Source: Erpobdella octoculata
Taxonomy: Eukaryota > Annelida > Clitellata > Hirudinida > Erpobdellidae
Assembly: GCA_963978895.1 (NCBI GenBank)
Contig: OZ022239.1
Coordinates: 14,941,938-15,005,937, forward strand
Direction of reading: 5' to 3'
Length of the DNA: 64,000 nucleotides
Shown here: positions 25,486 through 35,536 of the stretch, piece after piece
How the letters are laid out: every line of letters starts with the position of its first letter
Position numbering within the stretch: the stretch's first letter is position 1
Program-made: the position numbers and the translations under genes
Notes under the pieces: generated by a model
Told to the model about the DNA's origin: nothing
Seen by the model: the letters and a program-made list of their open reading frames with translations, nothing else
The model's database searches: none

Positions 25486-25873
25486 AAAATATATATATAT
25501 ATATATAGATTATTCACTTTCTCTCCCCTCTTTTTTTCTACGCTCTCTAACATTTGATCCCCACAGACAAACAACAGAGAAACGAGTGAAGTTACATAAA
25601 AGCATTAAAAAACTGAAATCGGTCACAGAAAGAGCGGAGCGGGAGAGCGAGCGGAAACGGGAAAACAAGAAGGAACGAAAAAGCAACTGAGAGCGGAAAA
25701 GCGAGCGGGAAAGATAAAGCGACCAAGAGCGGGAAAGCGTCCGGGATCAGGAAAGCGACCGGGTGTGGGAAAGCAAACGAGAGCGAGAGAGCAAGCGGGG
25801 AAGGAAACGGGAGCGAGAGAGACAACTATTAGAAAAACTTCTAACATCCCGGGCAACGCGGGTACCCCGCTAG
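25486..25873 (+). mobile_element. Helitron family H2, copy d (3' part)
   Basis: Contains GGTCACAGAAAGAGCGGAGC, GGGAAAGCGACC-type repeats and the H2 3' end GGGCAACGCGGGTACCCCGC followed by TAG at 25873. The arms of the 3' hairpin are GGGTACCCCG-like. No coding capacity; the Arg/Glu/Ser-rich frames are artefacts. Confidence 0.75.
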
Positions 25874-27474
25874 TTTATTAATAAATAATAACTTTGAACA
25901 ACGTGTTGAACGCAACCGACAAATCAAGAAGACCAAGCAGCAATACGCTATCCCGGTCTGCGGCACCAAAAATATCTGACAGTAGTGTTGTGCCGAAATT
26001 GCGACAGTTGAAGCAAAAAGCACAAATTGTAATGAAACTAGCTCAATAATTCAATAATTCTCTGAACGGCTCTATCAAAATTGAACACAAATTGTAACGA
26101 AACTAGCTCAATAATTCTCTGAACGGCTCTATAAAAGTTGAACACGCCGTATCACGCTCTAAGAAATTATGTTAATGCGCGGTGGAGTCCACACGAGCTC
26201 TCCATGTGTCCAGTCTCTACACTATTTTTCTCTCTTTCTTTTTTTCTCTCCCTGTAGACAGCTTCTAAACTTCTTTACTCTTTGGCATCTCTCTCTTTTT
26301 ACTTTTTCTCCACGCAAACTGTCCGCTCTAATAGCTTTTTAATTTTATTAGCATATCTCTCTTTATATTTCTTATCTACGTGGACAGCCTATACTGCTAG
26401 ACTTCTAACTTTTTCAACATCTCTCTTTTCCGTGTCCGAGTGGACAGCCTAGTTTCATAACTACATATCAACAAGATGGCGCTTAGTGTTTACACAAAGT
26501 GCCTTTGTGGCCTTATTATTTAGAGGGGTATAAAAAACTTCTCGAATTCAGACGAATTGAAAAAAACCATCAATGAAGGGAAAAGGGGAGCTTGAGCTCC
26601 CCAAGCTTCCATGGTGGCTACGCTACTGGTTGTTTCAGTTACTGAATCTGAAAACTGAAACATTCAGTTAACTGAATCTTTTTAGAATTTTAGACTCAGT
26701 TACTTTAACAGAAATCTTGTAAAAAAACTGTAACTAAAACTTAATCTATTGAGAAAACTGAATATAACTAAATCTTTTTAAAAGAATAGTAAAGAAAAAA
26801 CTCACAGTCTCCGCCAGAAACAAAAAAACAAATCGTATTCAATTTCGTTTAGACGAAACCGCCATTACAGCGCTAAGCCGGAACCTGTGGGTAGACTTTT
26901 AAAACTATAAAATAACAATAGTATTGAAAACAACAAACAATAATTTTCAGTTCAAAAATATTACAGTATTGATAGCCAAACTTAACATTGGTGAAGTTTT
27001 TTTTTGGTTCGATTGGATTAGTCATGGATTCGTTCGGGTTCGGTTCGTTACGGATAAGACAGAGTTCGGTTTCGGTTTGGTGAAAAGGAAAATTAGGGTT
27101 TGAGTTCGGGGTCTTCGGCTTGATTCCAATCTTTATTTCTGACGCCAAAGTTACGATGTTTAATAAATAACAAAATGGATTGAGTCGGTTGGATAGAAAA
27201 TTGCACAACTAGGCGAGTATAGATTTCAATTAGTTCTAATTTACAGCTCTGACAGCAAAGCAAAACATCAAAAAACTTTAAAAACATTTTTTTTGGCATT
27301 TTCAACAAATTTAATTAAAGTAGCATAACATTGATTAATTTTTATTATTTTAGCCGTTCGCACCCGAATTTCAACCGTTCACGTTTAAACTGCTTCTTTG
27401 TTGAAGCAATTTTGTTTTAGTTTTCTGAAGTTGTTTTTTAGTTCGTAATTTTTTAAGACAATTATTTTATATAA
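25874..27474. other. no gene recognised; local duplications
   Basis: Contains a ~63-bp tandem duplication at 26026-26145 (AATTGTAACGAAACTAGCTC, CTCTGAACGGCTCTAT), a pyrimidine-rich block at 26220-26450 with repeated GACAGC motifs, a possible hAT end GTGGCTACGCTACTG at 26613-26627, and AT-rich sequence to 27474. Confidence 0.4.
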
Positions 27475-27783
27475 ATGATTGGGTTTTATCCGTTGACTCG
27501 TTTTTTTATGCATTTGGCAAGCCCTAGAGAAGATGACGAGTTTTTTAAATTTTTAACTTCAGTCGACTGTAAAATACTCGTTGTCTGTTTTTACTTAATG
27601 GATGAATGTTTTAATCAGAGCTATCATTTGGTTTTTTCAGGGTATAATAATGGAAGTACGCCATCCAGAATAAAATGGGAAATCGCATCGGACATTTTTT
27701 CAACGGTAAATGCAGTTGATTATAAAATTAACTTCAATGAATCATTAAGGCTCGCCACTGAAACGTATGCAGGGTATAATTGA
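27475..27783 (+). CDS. hypothetical protein or exon, 102 codons
   Basis: The frame opens MIGFYPLTRFFMHLASPRED and continues FFKFLTSVDCKILVVCFYLM, with FSGYNNGSTPSRIKWEIASD in its second half. I do not recognise a family. Composition is less biased than neighbouring frames, and there is an internal TTTTTTCAG before GGTATAAT that could be a splice acceptor, so the second half may be an exon. It ends shortly before a (TATG)n array. It could also be chance. Confidence 0.3.
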   Translation: MIGFYPLTRFFMHLASPREDDEFFKFLTSVDCKILVVCFYLMDECFNQSYHLVFSGYNNGSTPSRIKWEIASDIFSTVNAVDYKINFNESLRLATETYAGYN

Positions 27784-27840
27784 AACCACCCACGTAATTA
27801 GTGCTTGTGCCATCTAGGTGTTTGTGCTTGATTTGCTGTA

Positions 27841-27846
27841 TGTATG

Positions 27847-27880
<34 letters not shown>

Positions 27881-27942
27881 TGTATGTATGTATGTATGTA
27901 TGTATGTATGTATGTATGTATGTGTGTGTGTGTGTGTATGTA

Positions 27943-27973
<31 letters not shown>

Positions 27974-28378
27974 ATGTATGTATGTATGTATGTATGTATG
28001 TATGTATGTATGTATGTATGTATGTATGTATGTATGTATGTATGTATGTATGTATGTATGTATGTATGTATGTATGTATGTATGTATGTATGTATGTATG
28101 TATGTATGTATGTATGTATGTATGTATGTATGTATGTATGTATGTATGTATGTATGTATGTATGTATGTATGTATGTATGTATGTATGTATGTATGTATG
28201 TATGTATGTATGTATGTATGTATGTATGTATGTATGTATGTATGTATGTATGTATGTATGTATGTATGTATGTATGTATGTATGTATGTATGTATGTATG
28301 TATGTATGTATGTATGTATGTATGTATGTATGTATGTATGTATGTATGTATGTATGTATGTATGTATGTATGTATGTA
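27841..28378. repeat. (TATG)n array, ~535 bp
   Basis: About 130 TATG units with two (TG)n interruptions near 27923-27957. Long open frames of Met-Tyr-Val-Cys or Ile-His-Thr-Tyr on both strands are artefacts of the 4-bp period. It abuts the 3' end of Helitron H2-e. Confidence 0.98.
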
Positions 28379-28617
28379 CTAGCGGGGTACCCGGGAATTT
28401 TAGAGGTTTTTCTATCGTTTTTCTCTCTCTCGATCCCGTTTCTTCACCGCTTGCTTTCCCGCTCCCGGTTGCTTTCCCGTTCCCGGTGGCTTTCCGCTCC
28501 CGGTCGCATTCCCGATTCCGGTTGCTCTCCCGCTCCCGGTCGCTTTCCCGCTCCCGGTCGTTTTCCTGCTCCCGCTTTCCCGTTCTCGGTTTCTTTCCTG
28601 CTCCCGGTCGCTTTCCC
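28379..28617 (-). mobile_element. Helitron family H2, copy e (3' part)
   Basis: Minus-oriented: CTAGCGGGGTACCCGGGAAT at 28379, then AGAGGTTTTTCTATCG and a CCCGCTCCCGGTCGCTTT-type minisatellite. It is truncated near CCCATGATTTAT. Confidence 0.8.
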
Positions 28618-28698
28618 ATGATTTATAACCATGTGTGATCTAGGTTGTCGAAGTAGTTTATTTCATCACAACAACTCCTATTTTCATTATTTTGTAAG

Positions 28699-28908
28699 GC
28701 TTCAAGCTCATACGCTGGACTTATCGCTATGACAGTCATTGGATCTTTACTTGTTCTAATGCCCATCTTTATTGTGATTACTGTGGCCGCCATCAAGTTT
28801 TACAAAAATTACAAAGAAGGTGGAAGCAAAGTCACATTGTGGCCCAACTCTGCAAACGAACCGTTGGTCTTTGCTATTCTCACCATCCTGACGATTTACA
28901 TTATGCGA
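28699..28908 (+). CDS. possible exon of a membrane protein
   Basis: After a putative acceptor (TTATTTTGTAAG) the frame reads ASSSYAGLIAMTVIGSLLVL, continuing MPIFIVITVAAIKFYKNYKE, then SANEPLVFAILTILTIYIM. Two hydrophobic segments (roughly residues 12-34 and 55-70) separated by a charged loop suggest two transmembrane helices. A possible donor GTATCC follows CGA at 28909. It could instead be a single small ORF from ATG 28729. I do not recognise the family. Confidence 0.35.
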
Positions 28909-29376
28909 GTATCCATTTGTTTATTTTCAAACTAAGAAATTATTTTTTATAGATTATTTCAATAAGAGTAAGTTTTGTAACTTGAAACCACGTTTTTCTT
29001 AACAATTTTATATTCCTTAGGTTTTATTTATAGTCGACGTTATACCATTATAAGTGGTTTTTACCCCTCCCCTTCTTTGTCAATACGTCATTAAAAAATC
29101 AGACCTTTTTTAAATATGACGTCACAAAATCTGCGCTCAAACCCTATTTCATAGAAGATACATTTCTAAAAACAAAAATTTACAGGTTCTAAATTTCTTT
29201 TACTTTAGATAGAGCTGCAGCTCATCTTAATAAAAAAAGGCAGCATTAAAAGTAATTGGCTTAGTTATAGTTTGATAGGATAGAGGCTAAAGCCAGATTC
29301 TAGAACAGAGATAACGATGTCAAACTAAGAGTTGTGTCCAGATTTAATTCTGTTTATTTGATGCCTAACCGTGTAA
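28909..29376. other. no gene recognised
   Basis: AT-rich flank of the MITE/P-element nest. Contains TGACGTCA-like TATGACGTCACAAA at 29115 but no coding evidence. Confidence 0.3.
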
Positions 29377-29384
29377 TGTAAAGC

Positions 29385-31176
29385 CATGGAATTCTAGATA
29401 CAGCATCTGGAAGCACAACCAGATATAGCGCTTATACGTTACCAGGCGGCTGCAGTAACACGCTGTCTTTAGAATATACTCACGCAATTGAATTAATTTA
29501 AAACAACTCACAAATTCTTATAATTTTATTTTAAAAAAATGTTCCGAGAAATTATTTAAAGCATTATCTCATACGATATTTTGTTCATATAATAAAATAA
29601 ATATAATAATTTAGCCTTATTACATAATTTATCTAATTTACGTTTTTTAGTTATAATAACGGTTAAATTTTCATTCAAAGATTTTACAAAACTTTTAGAC
29701 ATGCAATTAAAAAATCTTTGAGCTATAAGTTCTCTCAAATTATGCCCAGCATTACAATAATTATCTTCAATTAACAACAATTCATCAACAATATAATTGT
29801 CTAAAATTAGAAGAAACAGTTTTCTTTGATTGGAAGCCTTCAAAAATATATTCATTGCCATCTGACATTTTTTTAGCTGCTCAAATATCTTCCAATATCT
29901 TGCAAAAGTTTACTGTATGCTGCCCGACTGGTAGCATATCTATATGATGTAACACCAAATGATCGTTTGAGGGGAATAATTTCTTCCATGCTTACTTACT
30001 CCAATTAATTTAAACTGATCAACCAAAAGTTGTAGCTAATTATGTTCAGTAGCATTCTCTTCAAAAAAATCCAAACATGATTTTAGATGAAACTTTGTGA
30101 GTTGTTTGTGCTTTTCAAAGGTGCTGGGAAACAACTGTTTATCACTATATGCTTTTAGCCGTGCCATCAAATTTACCAGCTGGTTCATGGTTGACATTTT
30201 TTTTTCAATTAAGTCTTTCTGAAAAGACTTTGGCAGCTGTTTTCCTTTATGAGGAAACACAACATTTTTATCATCTTCAATTGTTATAGAATATAACACA
30301 ACGGGAATGTTCTGCAAAATATCAATGTTGTAAATAACCAGCTTGTTTTTTTACAATAATGAGCTTATATCCAGGTGGAACTGTTTTTTCGTCATTTAGT
30401 TTTTTTCGAAATATCGTCCAACCCACAATCAGCTAAAGAGTCATTATTAAAAAAAGAAATTTCTTGTTTTTCCAACTTTTCCAACTCTAATTTTTGCCGA
30501 GATGCTGAAGAGGCTTTTGTGGTTGGTCGGGGTTGTTGTTTGGGAGCTGATAAGTAGGATGGTGCATTAGGAAAGATGGATGGGACTGCATCTTTTTTCA
30601 ATTTTCTTCTCCGTCTTTTGTCAACTGATGATATTTAGCCGGGATTTATTTGAATCTGTAAACTGATCAACAAAATCTGATGACAAGAAATGTAAAGAGC
30701 ATATTGTTGAATGTTTGGTAGGTTGAAAATCTTTCCTTGGATTCAATCCATTTGTTACAAATATCCGGATTGTTGATTGGAAATGTATAAAAAGAGATAT
30801 CCATACATTAATAACTACTTTCATGACTACTTTTGCAGCCGAAAGCTGACCCATTTTAAAACTTCGAAACTAGCAATTTATCAACTAATCTGAAATAATT
30901 TAAACCCGATTAAATTATTAAAACAAAATAAACGGCTTAGAAGACAAGATAGAAACGCACAACGATGATAACGAACAGAAACGATGGAAACTGACCACAC
31001 GCATAGTCTAAGAGTCCATAAAACAAAGCCGCATGCATGCACGGGCACTGCACACTAGTCACACTAGTGTACACTGCATGCAGGCCAGCCTGTAGAAGTG
31101 CCCGCCTGGTAAGGTATACGTTAAATTCGTACTTAAGTGAGGTTGTGCATCCAGATGTTATATCTAGATATCCATG
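29385..31176 (-). mobile_element. P-like element P1, decayed
   Basis: The left terminus CATGGAATTCTAGATACAGC and the right terminus, inverted, CATGGATATCTAGATATAAC continue into CATCTGGA-GCACAACC. TGTAAAGC flanks both sides (29377-29384, 31177-31184), a perfect 8-bp duplication as P elements make. It encodes a broken THAP-domain transposase on the minus strand. Confidence 0.85.
29880..30854 (-). pseudogene. P-element/THAP9-like transposase, broken
   Basis: Minus-strand pieces in order: GLNPRKDFQPTKHSTICSLH and FLSSDFVDQF (C-terminal half of a THAP zinc finger, C-x2-H intact but the first cysteines lost), KKDAVPSIFPNAPSYLS (the AVPTIF-type THAP motif), QNIPVVLYSITIEDDKNVVF, QLVNLMARLKAYSDKQLFPS, FHLKSCLDFFEENATEHN and KHGRNYSPQTIIWCY. 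They align along the P2 protein (32133-33332). Stops and frame changes separate the pieces. The catalytic aspartates are not seen. A further open minus frame at 29556-29861 may be its diverged continuation. Confidence 0.85.
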
Positions 31177-31442
31177 TGTAAAGCCAAGGATATCTAGAGT
31201 TAGCATCTGGATGCACAACCTAATGCACAAGCGCACAACGTTTCACGTATAGTAGGCTTACTGGCTTACACGCAGCTGTGTGCAGCAGTGCTTTGTTATG
31301 TATGTTCAACCCATCATATCGAAAACGTTTCCGTCAAACATGGTTGTTTTGTTATTGTGTATATGAACATTTATTAATATCGCGTTTGTCATTGACTTAT
31401 TAACTTAATAATTTTTAAAGACGTTTCATTTTATACGATAAA

Positions 31443-32180
31443 ATGGTTAACAAGTGTTCGGCTTATGGTTGTAAAAGTGGATATGATTCAAATACATCTG
31501 TTGATGAACAAAATAATTTATCGTTTCATTCGTATCCACTAAACAAACCAGAACTATGCGCTAAATGGGTAAAAGCCAACCCTAGAAAGGATTTTAAACC
31601 CAGTAAAAACTCCAAAATCTGTTCTTTACATTTTCGTGAAACAGATTTTGTCAACGACTTTAGCGATCGGTACAAGATTGACTTGAAATACAAAAACTTT
31701 GAAACGCAAAGAACAGAGAGGATAAGACGAAAATTGAAAGTGGATGCTGTTCCATCTAAATTCGAAAATGCTCCTTCTTATCTGTCATCAAGTCTTGTCG
31801 AACGACCATCAACAAAATCATCTGCAGCTATACGACGATCATTAGAGATAGAAAGAAACGACAATCTAATAGAGATTTTTTTGAATAGTGATTCTATTGT
31901 AAATTGTAGTCTAGAAGAAATTTTAAACCGTCTATTAAAAGAGGCCACCATTCCAAATGGATACCAGTATGTTATTCAAAACAAGTTGCTAGTAATTTAT
32001 ACTATTGATTTAGTAAATAATATTCCAATAGTTTATCGATCAATCGTTATTGATGAACATTTAGAACTTTCAATGCATTACAAAGGTCAACAAATTCATC
32101 GCAGCTTCTATTCTTACCTCACAACGGGTAAATCAAATAAACTCAGTCATTCCAACCATTTGTCCATTGAAATATTCTAA
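31443..32180 (+). pseudogene. P-like transposase 5' fragment in the left inverted arm
   Basis: Encodes the same first ~235 residues as the minus-strand copy (THAP finger MVNKCSAYGCKSG to RSFYSYLTTGK), then leaves homology at the arm end and stops after SHSNHLSIEIF. Relative to the right arm it has one extra serine codon (NAPSYLS against NAPYLS) and about four visible substitutions. ATG lies 258 bp from the element end in both arms. Confidence 0.85.
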
Positions 32181-33332
32181 TTTTTTGGCAACATATATTT
32201 CATCAATTATAAGGACACATGTCCTTTCTAGTTGATTTAGGTTATTTATACGTAGCATTAGATAACCGGAATTGTCGAGACCTGTGTCCACCCTGACTTT
32301 TTTAGTTATCTTTCTTAAAGTGTTGATGGAAGGTAGACACAAGTTGCGTCTTTCCAGCATTTTTGAATAAGCTGAGCTACTTGTTGAAAAAATCAAGTAC
32401 GACCAAATTATTGTCTGAGGTGAGTAATGCCTACCATGTTTATTTACTCCTACCAGTTTGATTTGGTCAATGAAAAAACTCAGTTGAGCATGTTCGTCAT
32501 CTGTTTCGTTGAAAAATCGCAAACAATTTTTCATGGCACATTTAGCTATTTGTTTTTGTTCTTCAAATGTTGTGTTTTTGTTGGAGACACCTTCATAGGA
32601 TTTCAAAGACGCCATTAAATTTATTAACTGACTGAGTTTATTTAATTTACCCGTTGTGAGGTAAGAATAGAAGCTGCGATGAATTTGTTGACCTTTGTAG
32701 TGCATTGAAAGTTCTAAATGTTCATCAATAACGATTGATCGATAAACTATTGAAATATTATTTACTAAATCAATAGTATAAATTACTAGCAACTTGTTTT
32801 GAATAACATACTGGTATCCATTTGGAATGGTGGCCTCTTTTAATAGACGGTTTAAAATTTCTTCTAGACTACAATTTACAATAGAATCACTATTCAAAAA
32901 AATCTCTATTAGATTGTCGTTTCTTTCTATCTCTAATGATCGTCGTATAGCTGCAGATGATTTTGTTGATGGTCGTTCGACAAGACTTGATGACAGATAA
33001 GGAGCATTTTCGAATTTAGATGGAACAGCATCCACTTTCAATTTTCGTCTTATCCTCTCTGTTCTTTGCGTTTCAAAGTTTTTGTATTTCAAGTCAATCT
33101 TGTACCGATCGCTAAAGTCGTTGACAAAATCTGTTTCACGAAAATGTAAAGAACAGATTTTGGAGTTTTTACTGGGTTTAAAATCCTTTCTAGGGTTGGC
33201 TTTTACCCATTTAGCGCATAGTTCTGGTTTGTTTAGTGGATACGAATGAAACGATAAATTATTTTGTTCATCAACAGATGTATTTGAATCATATCCACTT
33301 TTACAACCATAAGCCGAACACTTGTTAACCAT
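32133..33332 (-). CDS. P-like transposase, N-terminal 399 residues (truncated)
   Basis: THAP-domain transposases bind element ends through a C2CH zinc finger and cut them with an RNase H-like domain. Residues 1-75 are a full THAP finger: MVNKCSAYGCKSG (C5, C10), the WVKANPRKDF tryptophan region and KICSLHFRETDF (C-x2-H), followed by VDAVPSKFENAP, the AVPTIF-type motif. Further on are LIFSTSSSAYSKMLERRNL, INTLRKITKKVRVD and VLIIDEIYVAKK, whose aspartate should be the first catalytic residue. The frame then crosses the arm junction and stops, so the rest of the catalytic domain is missing. The long open frame and near identity to the left arm suggest recent origin. Confidence 0.85.
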   Translation of the reverse strand: MVNKCSAYGCKSGYDSNTSVDEQNNLSFHSYPLNKPELCAKWVKANPRKDFKPSKNSKICSLHFRETDFVNDFSDRYKIDLKYKNFETQRTERIRRKLKVDAVPSKFENAPYLSSSLVERPSTKSSAAIRRSLEIERNDNLIEIFLNSDSIVNCSLEEILNRLLKEATIPNGYQYVIQNKLLVIYTIDLVNNISIVYRSIVIDEHLELSMHYKGQQIHRSFYSYLTTGKLNKLSQLINLMASLKSYEGVSNKNTTFEEQKQIAKCAMKNCLRFFNETDDEHAQLSFFIDQIKLVGVNKHGRHYSPQTIIWSYLIFSTSSSAYSKMLERRNLCLPSINTLRKITKKVRVDTGLDNSGYLMLRINNLNQLERTCVLIIDEIYVAKKLEYFNGQMVGMTEFI

Positions 33333-33839
33333 TTTATCGTATAAAATGAAACGTCTTTAAAAATTATTAAGTTAATAAGTCAATGACAAACGCGATATTA
33401 ATAAATGTTCATATACACAATAACAAAACAACCAAGTTTGACGGAAACGTTTTCGATATGATGGGTTGAACATACATAACAAAGCACTGCTGCACACAGC
33501 TGCGTGTAAGCCAGTAAGCCTACTATACGTGAAACGTTGTGCGCTTGTGCATTAGGTTGTGCATCCAGATGCTAACTCTAGATATCCTTGGGTAAAGCCC
33601 TGTTCACATCGACAAACGTGAGCTGACACGACCCGATTAAATCTGACACGTCCGGCACAATCGGAGTTTGTAGATGTGATATAGCCGTTAATGTCCAAAT
33701 GTAAAATACTCGCGACTTCAATGTGCTTGTCGCGTCGGCTTGTGCTTGACTATATCACATCGACCCTTTTGATCTGATTTGTTTGTTTGGTGTTGTCGGG
33801 TTGGGTTTTTTTGTCGATGTGAACAAGGCTTAATTCAAC

Positions 33840-34510
33840 TGCAAAAGTATAGTGAAACCGTATAGAAAAAATGAAATTGCCAAAAATTGCAGGGTCTCTC
33901 AGCCAGTTGAACCAACAGTTAGACAAAACAGTTGAAAACGTTTTACACTATATGAATATAAGCAAACTAGTGTCTAATCCTGAGAAAAATAAAATATTCA
34001 TTTTCAAAACTGGTAGACCAAGGTACAATAAATTAGCAGTAAGCTGTCGTGGTTCTCTGATAACAGAAAGTTGCAATGAAACTTTACTAGGATTGGCTGT
34101 TTCCAGCAACTCTAGCTGGAATGACCAAACTTTTAGCTTACTTCCAGAGTTAGACAAAAGAATAGGATTTATAAGAAGGTTACGATATTATTTACCAAAT
34201 AAACTTGTGTTCATCTCTGGATCTTTCAAAAATAAAATATGCCTTATAATATAGGATCTCCGTAGAGGATCTTATGAAATATAGCTATTTAAAAACTATA
34301 TTGCAGCTCAGCATAATTGCTAATGCAATTTTGGCATGAAAAACACATAAAGATCAACAGTTCCAGAAAGATATACAACCTGAAAGCAGGTGCACCAGAT
34401 CAAAGACAAAAGATGATGTCACTGTATTGGATGTCTTTTGGAGCTTTCTTAGAAAAACAGGAAAAATCTGGAATGTTCTACCTCTGAAATAAGATCTGAA
34501 AAAACCTTTA
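33840..34510 (+). pseudogene. LINE reverse transcriptase fragment
   Basis: The frame 33871-34254 reads ISKLVSNPEKNKIFIFKTGR, then SCRGSLITESCNETLLGLAV and LPELDKRIGFIRRLRYYLPN. This is the post-YADD region of a jockey/CR1-like reverse transcriptase (N-EKT-F--F, LG--ID--L-W, L--RL-YYLP). Later, out of frame, KIWNVLPLK near 34465 resembles the W-LP C-terminal motif. The 5' end and catalytic core are absent. Confidence 0.65.
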
Positions 34511-35275
34511 AATTGCCAAAGAAATTATTAAAAATCAAATCAATCATTTGGAGACAGTTTTCAGTAACTGAATTTTTAATGTTTATTTTTTGTAGTTTTT
34601 GATTATCAAGAAATGCACGAGCACTTAAATAAACAATTTTTAAACTAAATTAAAACTTCGCGCCAATACTGCAGGCTTGTTTGAACAAGATTTATACGGG
34701 GTCCAGAGGTCGAAAAAAGCATTTTAGTCGCCAAATGGAAACTTACCTGGAACGTCATGTTTGGAAAGCTTAAAAAAGGAAGATTTAACAATTAAAGTTT
34801 GGAGCACTGCTGCGTGCTTGTTTGAACAAGATTCATACAGTGTCCATGGTCGAAAGAGAGCATGATTGGTACGAATGCCAGGGTTTTTGCAGGACTGCGC
34901 CTGACTGCAGAGATAATTAACTGTGTTGTTAGCAAATTACGGTCAGGTCTACGTGTAAAGATGATAGTTCTCCATATTGATCGCTTTACGACAAAGTTTG
35001 GAAATAATAAGACTGTTCGGAAAAAACAGGAATAAAAATGAGACTGATATGTTTGTGTGTGTCTATCACAAGTATTAGCTGAAATTAGTTTAAGTTATTA
35101 ATTTATGCATGTTAGACAAGTTTCCATTAGATTATTAATCATTTATTTAGGCAATTTTGTGTCCAATAAACCTGAAAGATCTTGGGAAATTTGTTTGCGA
35201 TTTATTATTGTAGTAATATGAAACAAGTTTGTTGTAAATGGTTGTGCCCTCAACCACGTTTTAGGAAATGCAAGT
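34511..35275. repeat. AT-rich block with a diverged direct repeat
   Basis: CTTGTTTGAACAAGATT with the following TATACGGGGTCCA occurs at about 34676 and again at 34816 (diverged). No gene seen. Confidence 0.45.

Positions 35276-35536
<261 letters not shown>

Larger units (their letters stand above)
31185..33590. mobile_element. P-like element P2 rebuilt as an inverted repeat
   Basis: Both ends are CAAGGATATCTAGAGTTAGC reading inward. Flanks are TGTAAAGC (31177-31184, shared with P1) and GGTAAAGC (33591-33598), 7/8. Left arm 31185-32149 and right arm 32629-33590 are nearly identical inverted copies of the 5' end of a P-like element; the 479-bp spacer continues the right copy only. No 3' terminus of a normal P element is present. 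Confidence 0.9.
29382..33830. mobile_element. PIF/Harbinger-like MITE split by two P-like elements
   Basis: The right part, 33596-33830, has ends AGCCCTGTTCACATCGAC and, inverted, AGCCTTGTTCACATCGAC, flanked by TAA on both sides (33593-33595, 33831-33833). The first bases AGC also occur at 29382-29384 after TAA, just left of the first P-like element. The simplest reading is a ~240-bp MITE with TAA duplication that later received both P-like elements near its left end. Confidence 0.7.

Noticed and set aside
26613..26627. hAT terminus GTGGCTACGCTACTG
   Set aside because: No partner terminus or target duplication found upstream, so the element cannot be defined.
27798..28638. Long Met-Tyr-Val-Cys and Ile-His-Thr-Tyr frames, both strands
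   Set aside because: Artefacts of the (TATG)n array joined to H2 minisatellite sequence.
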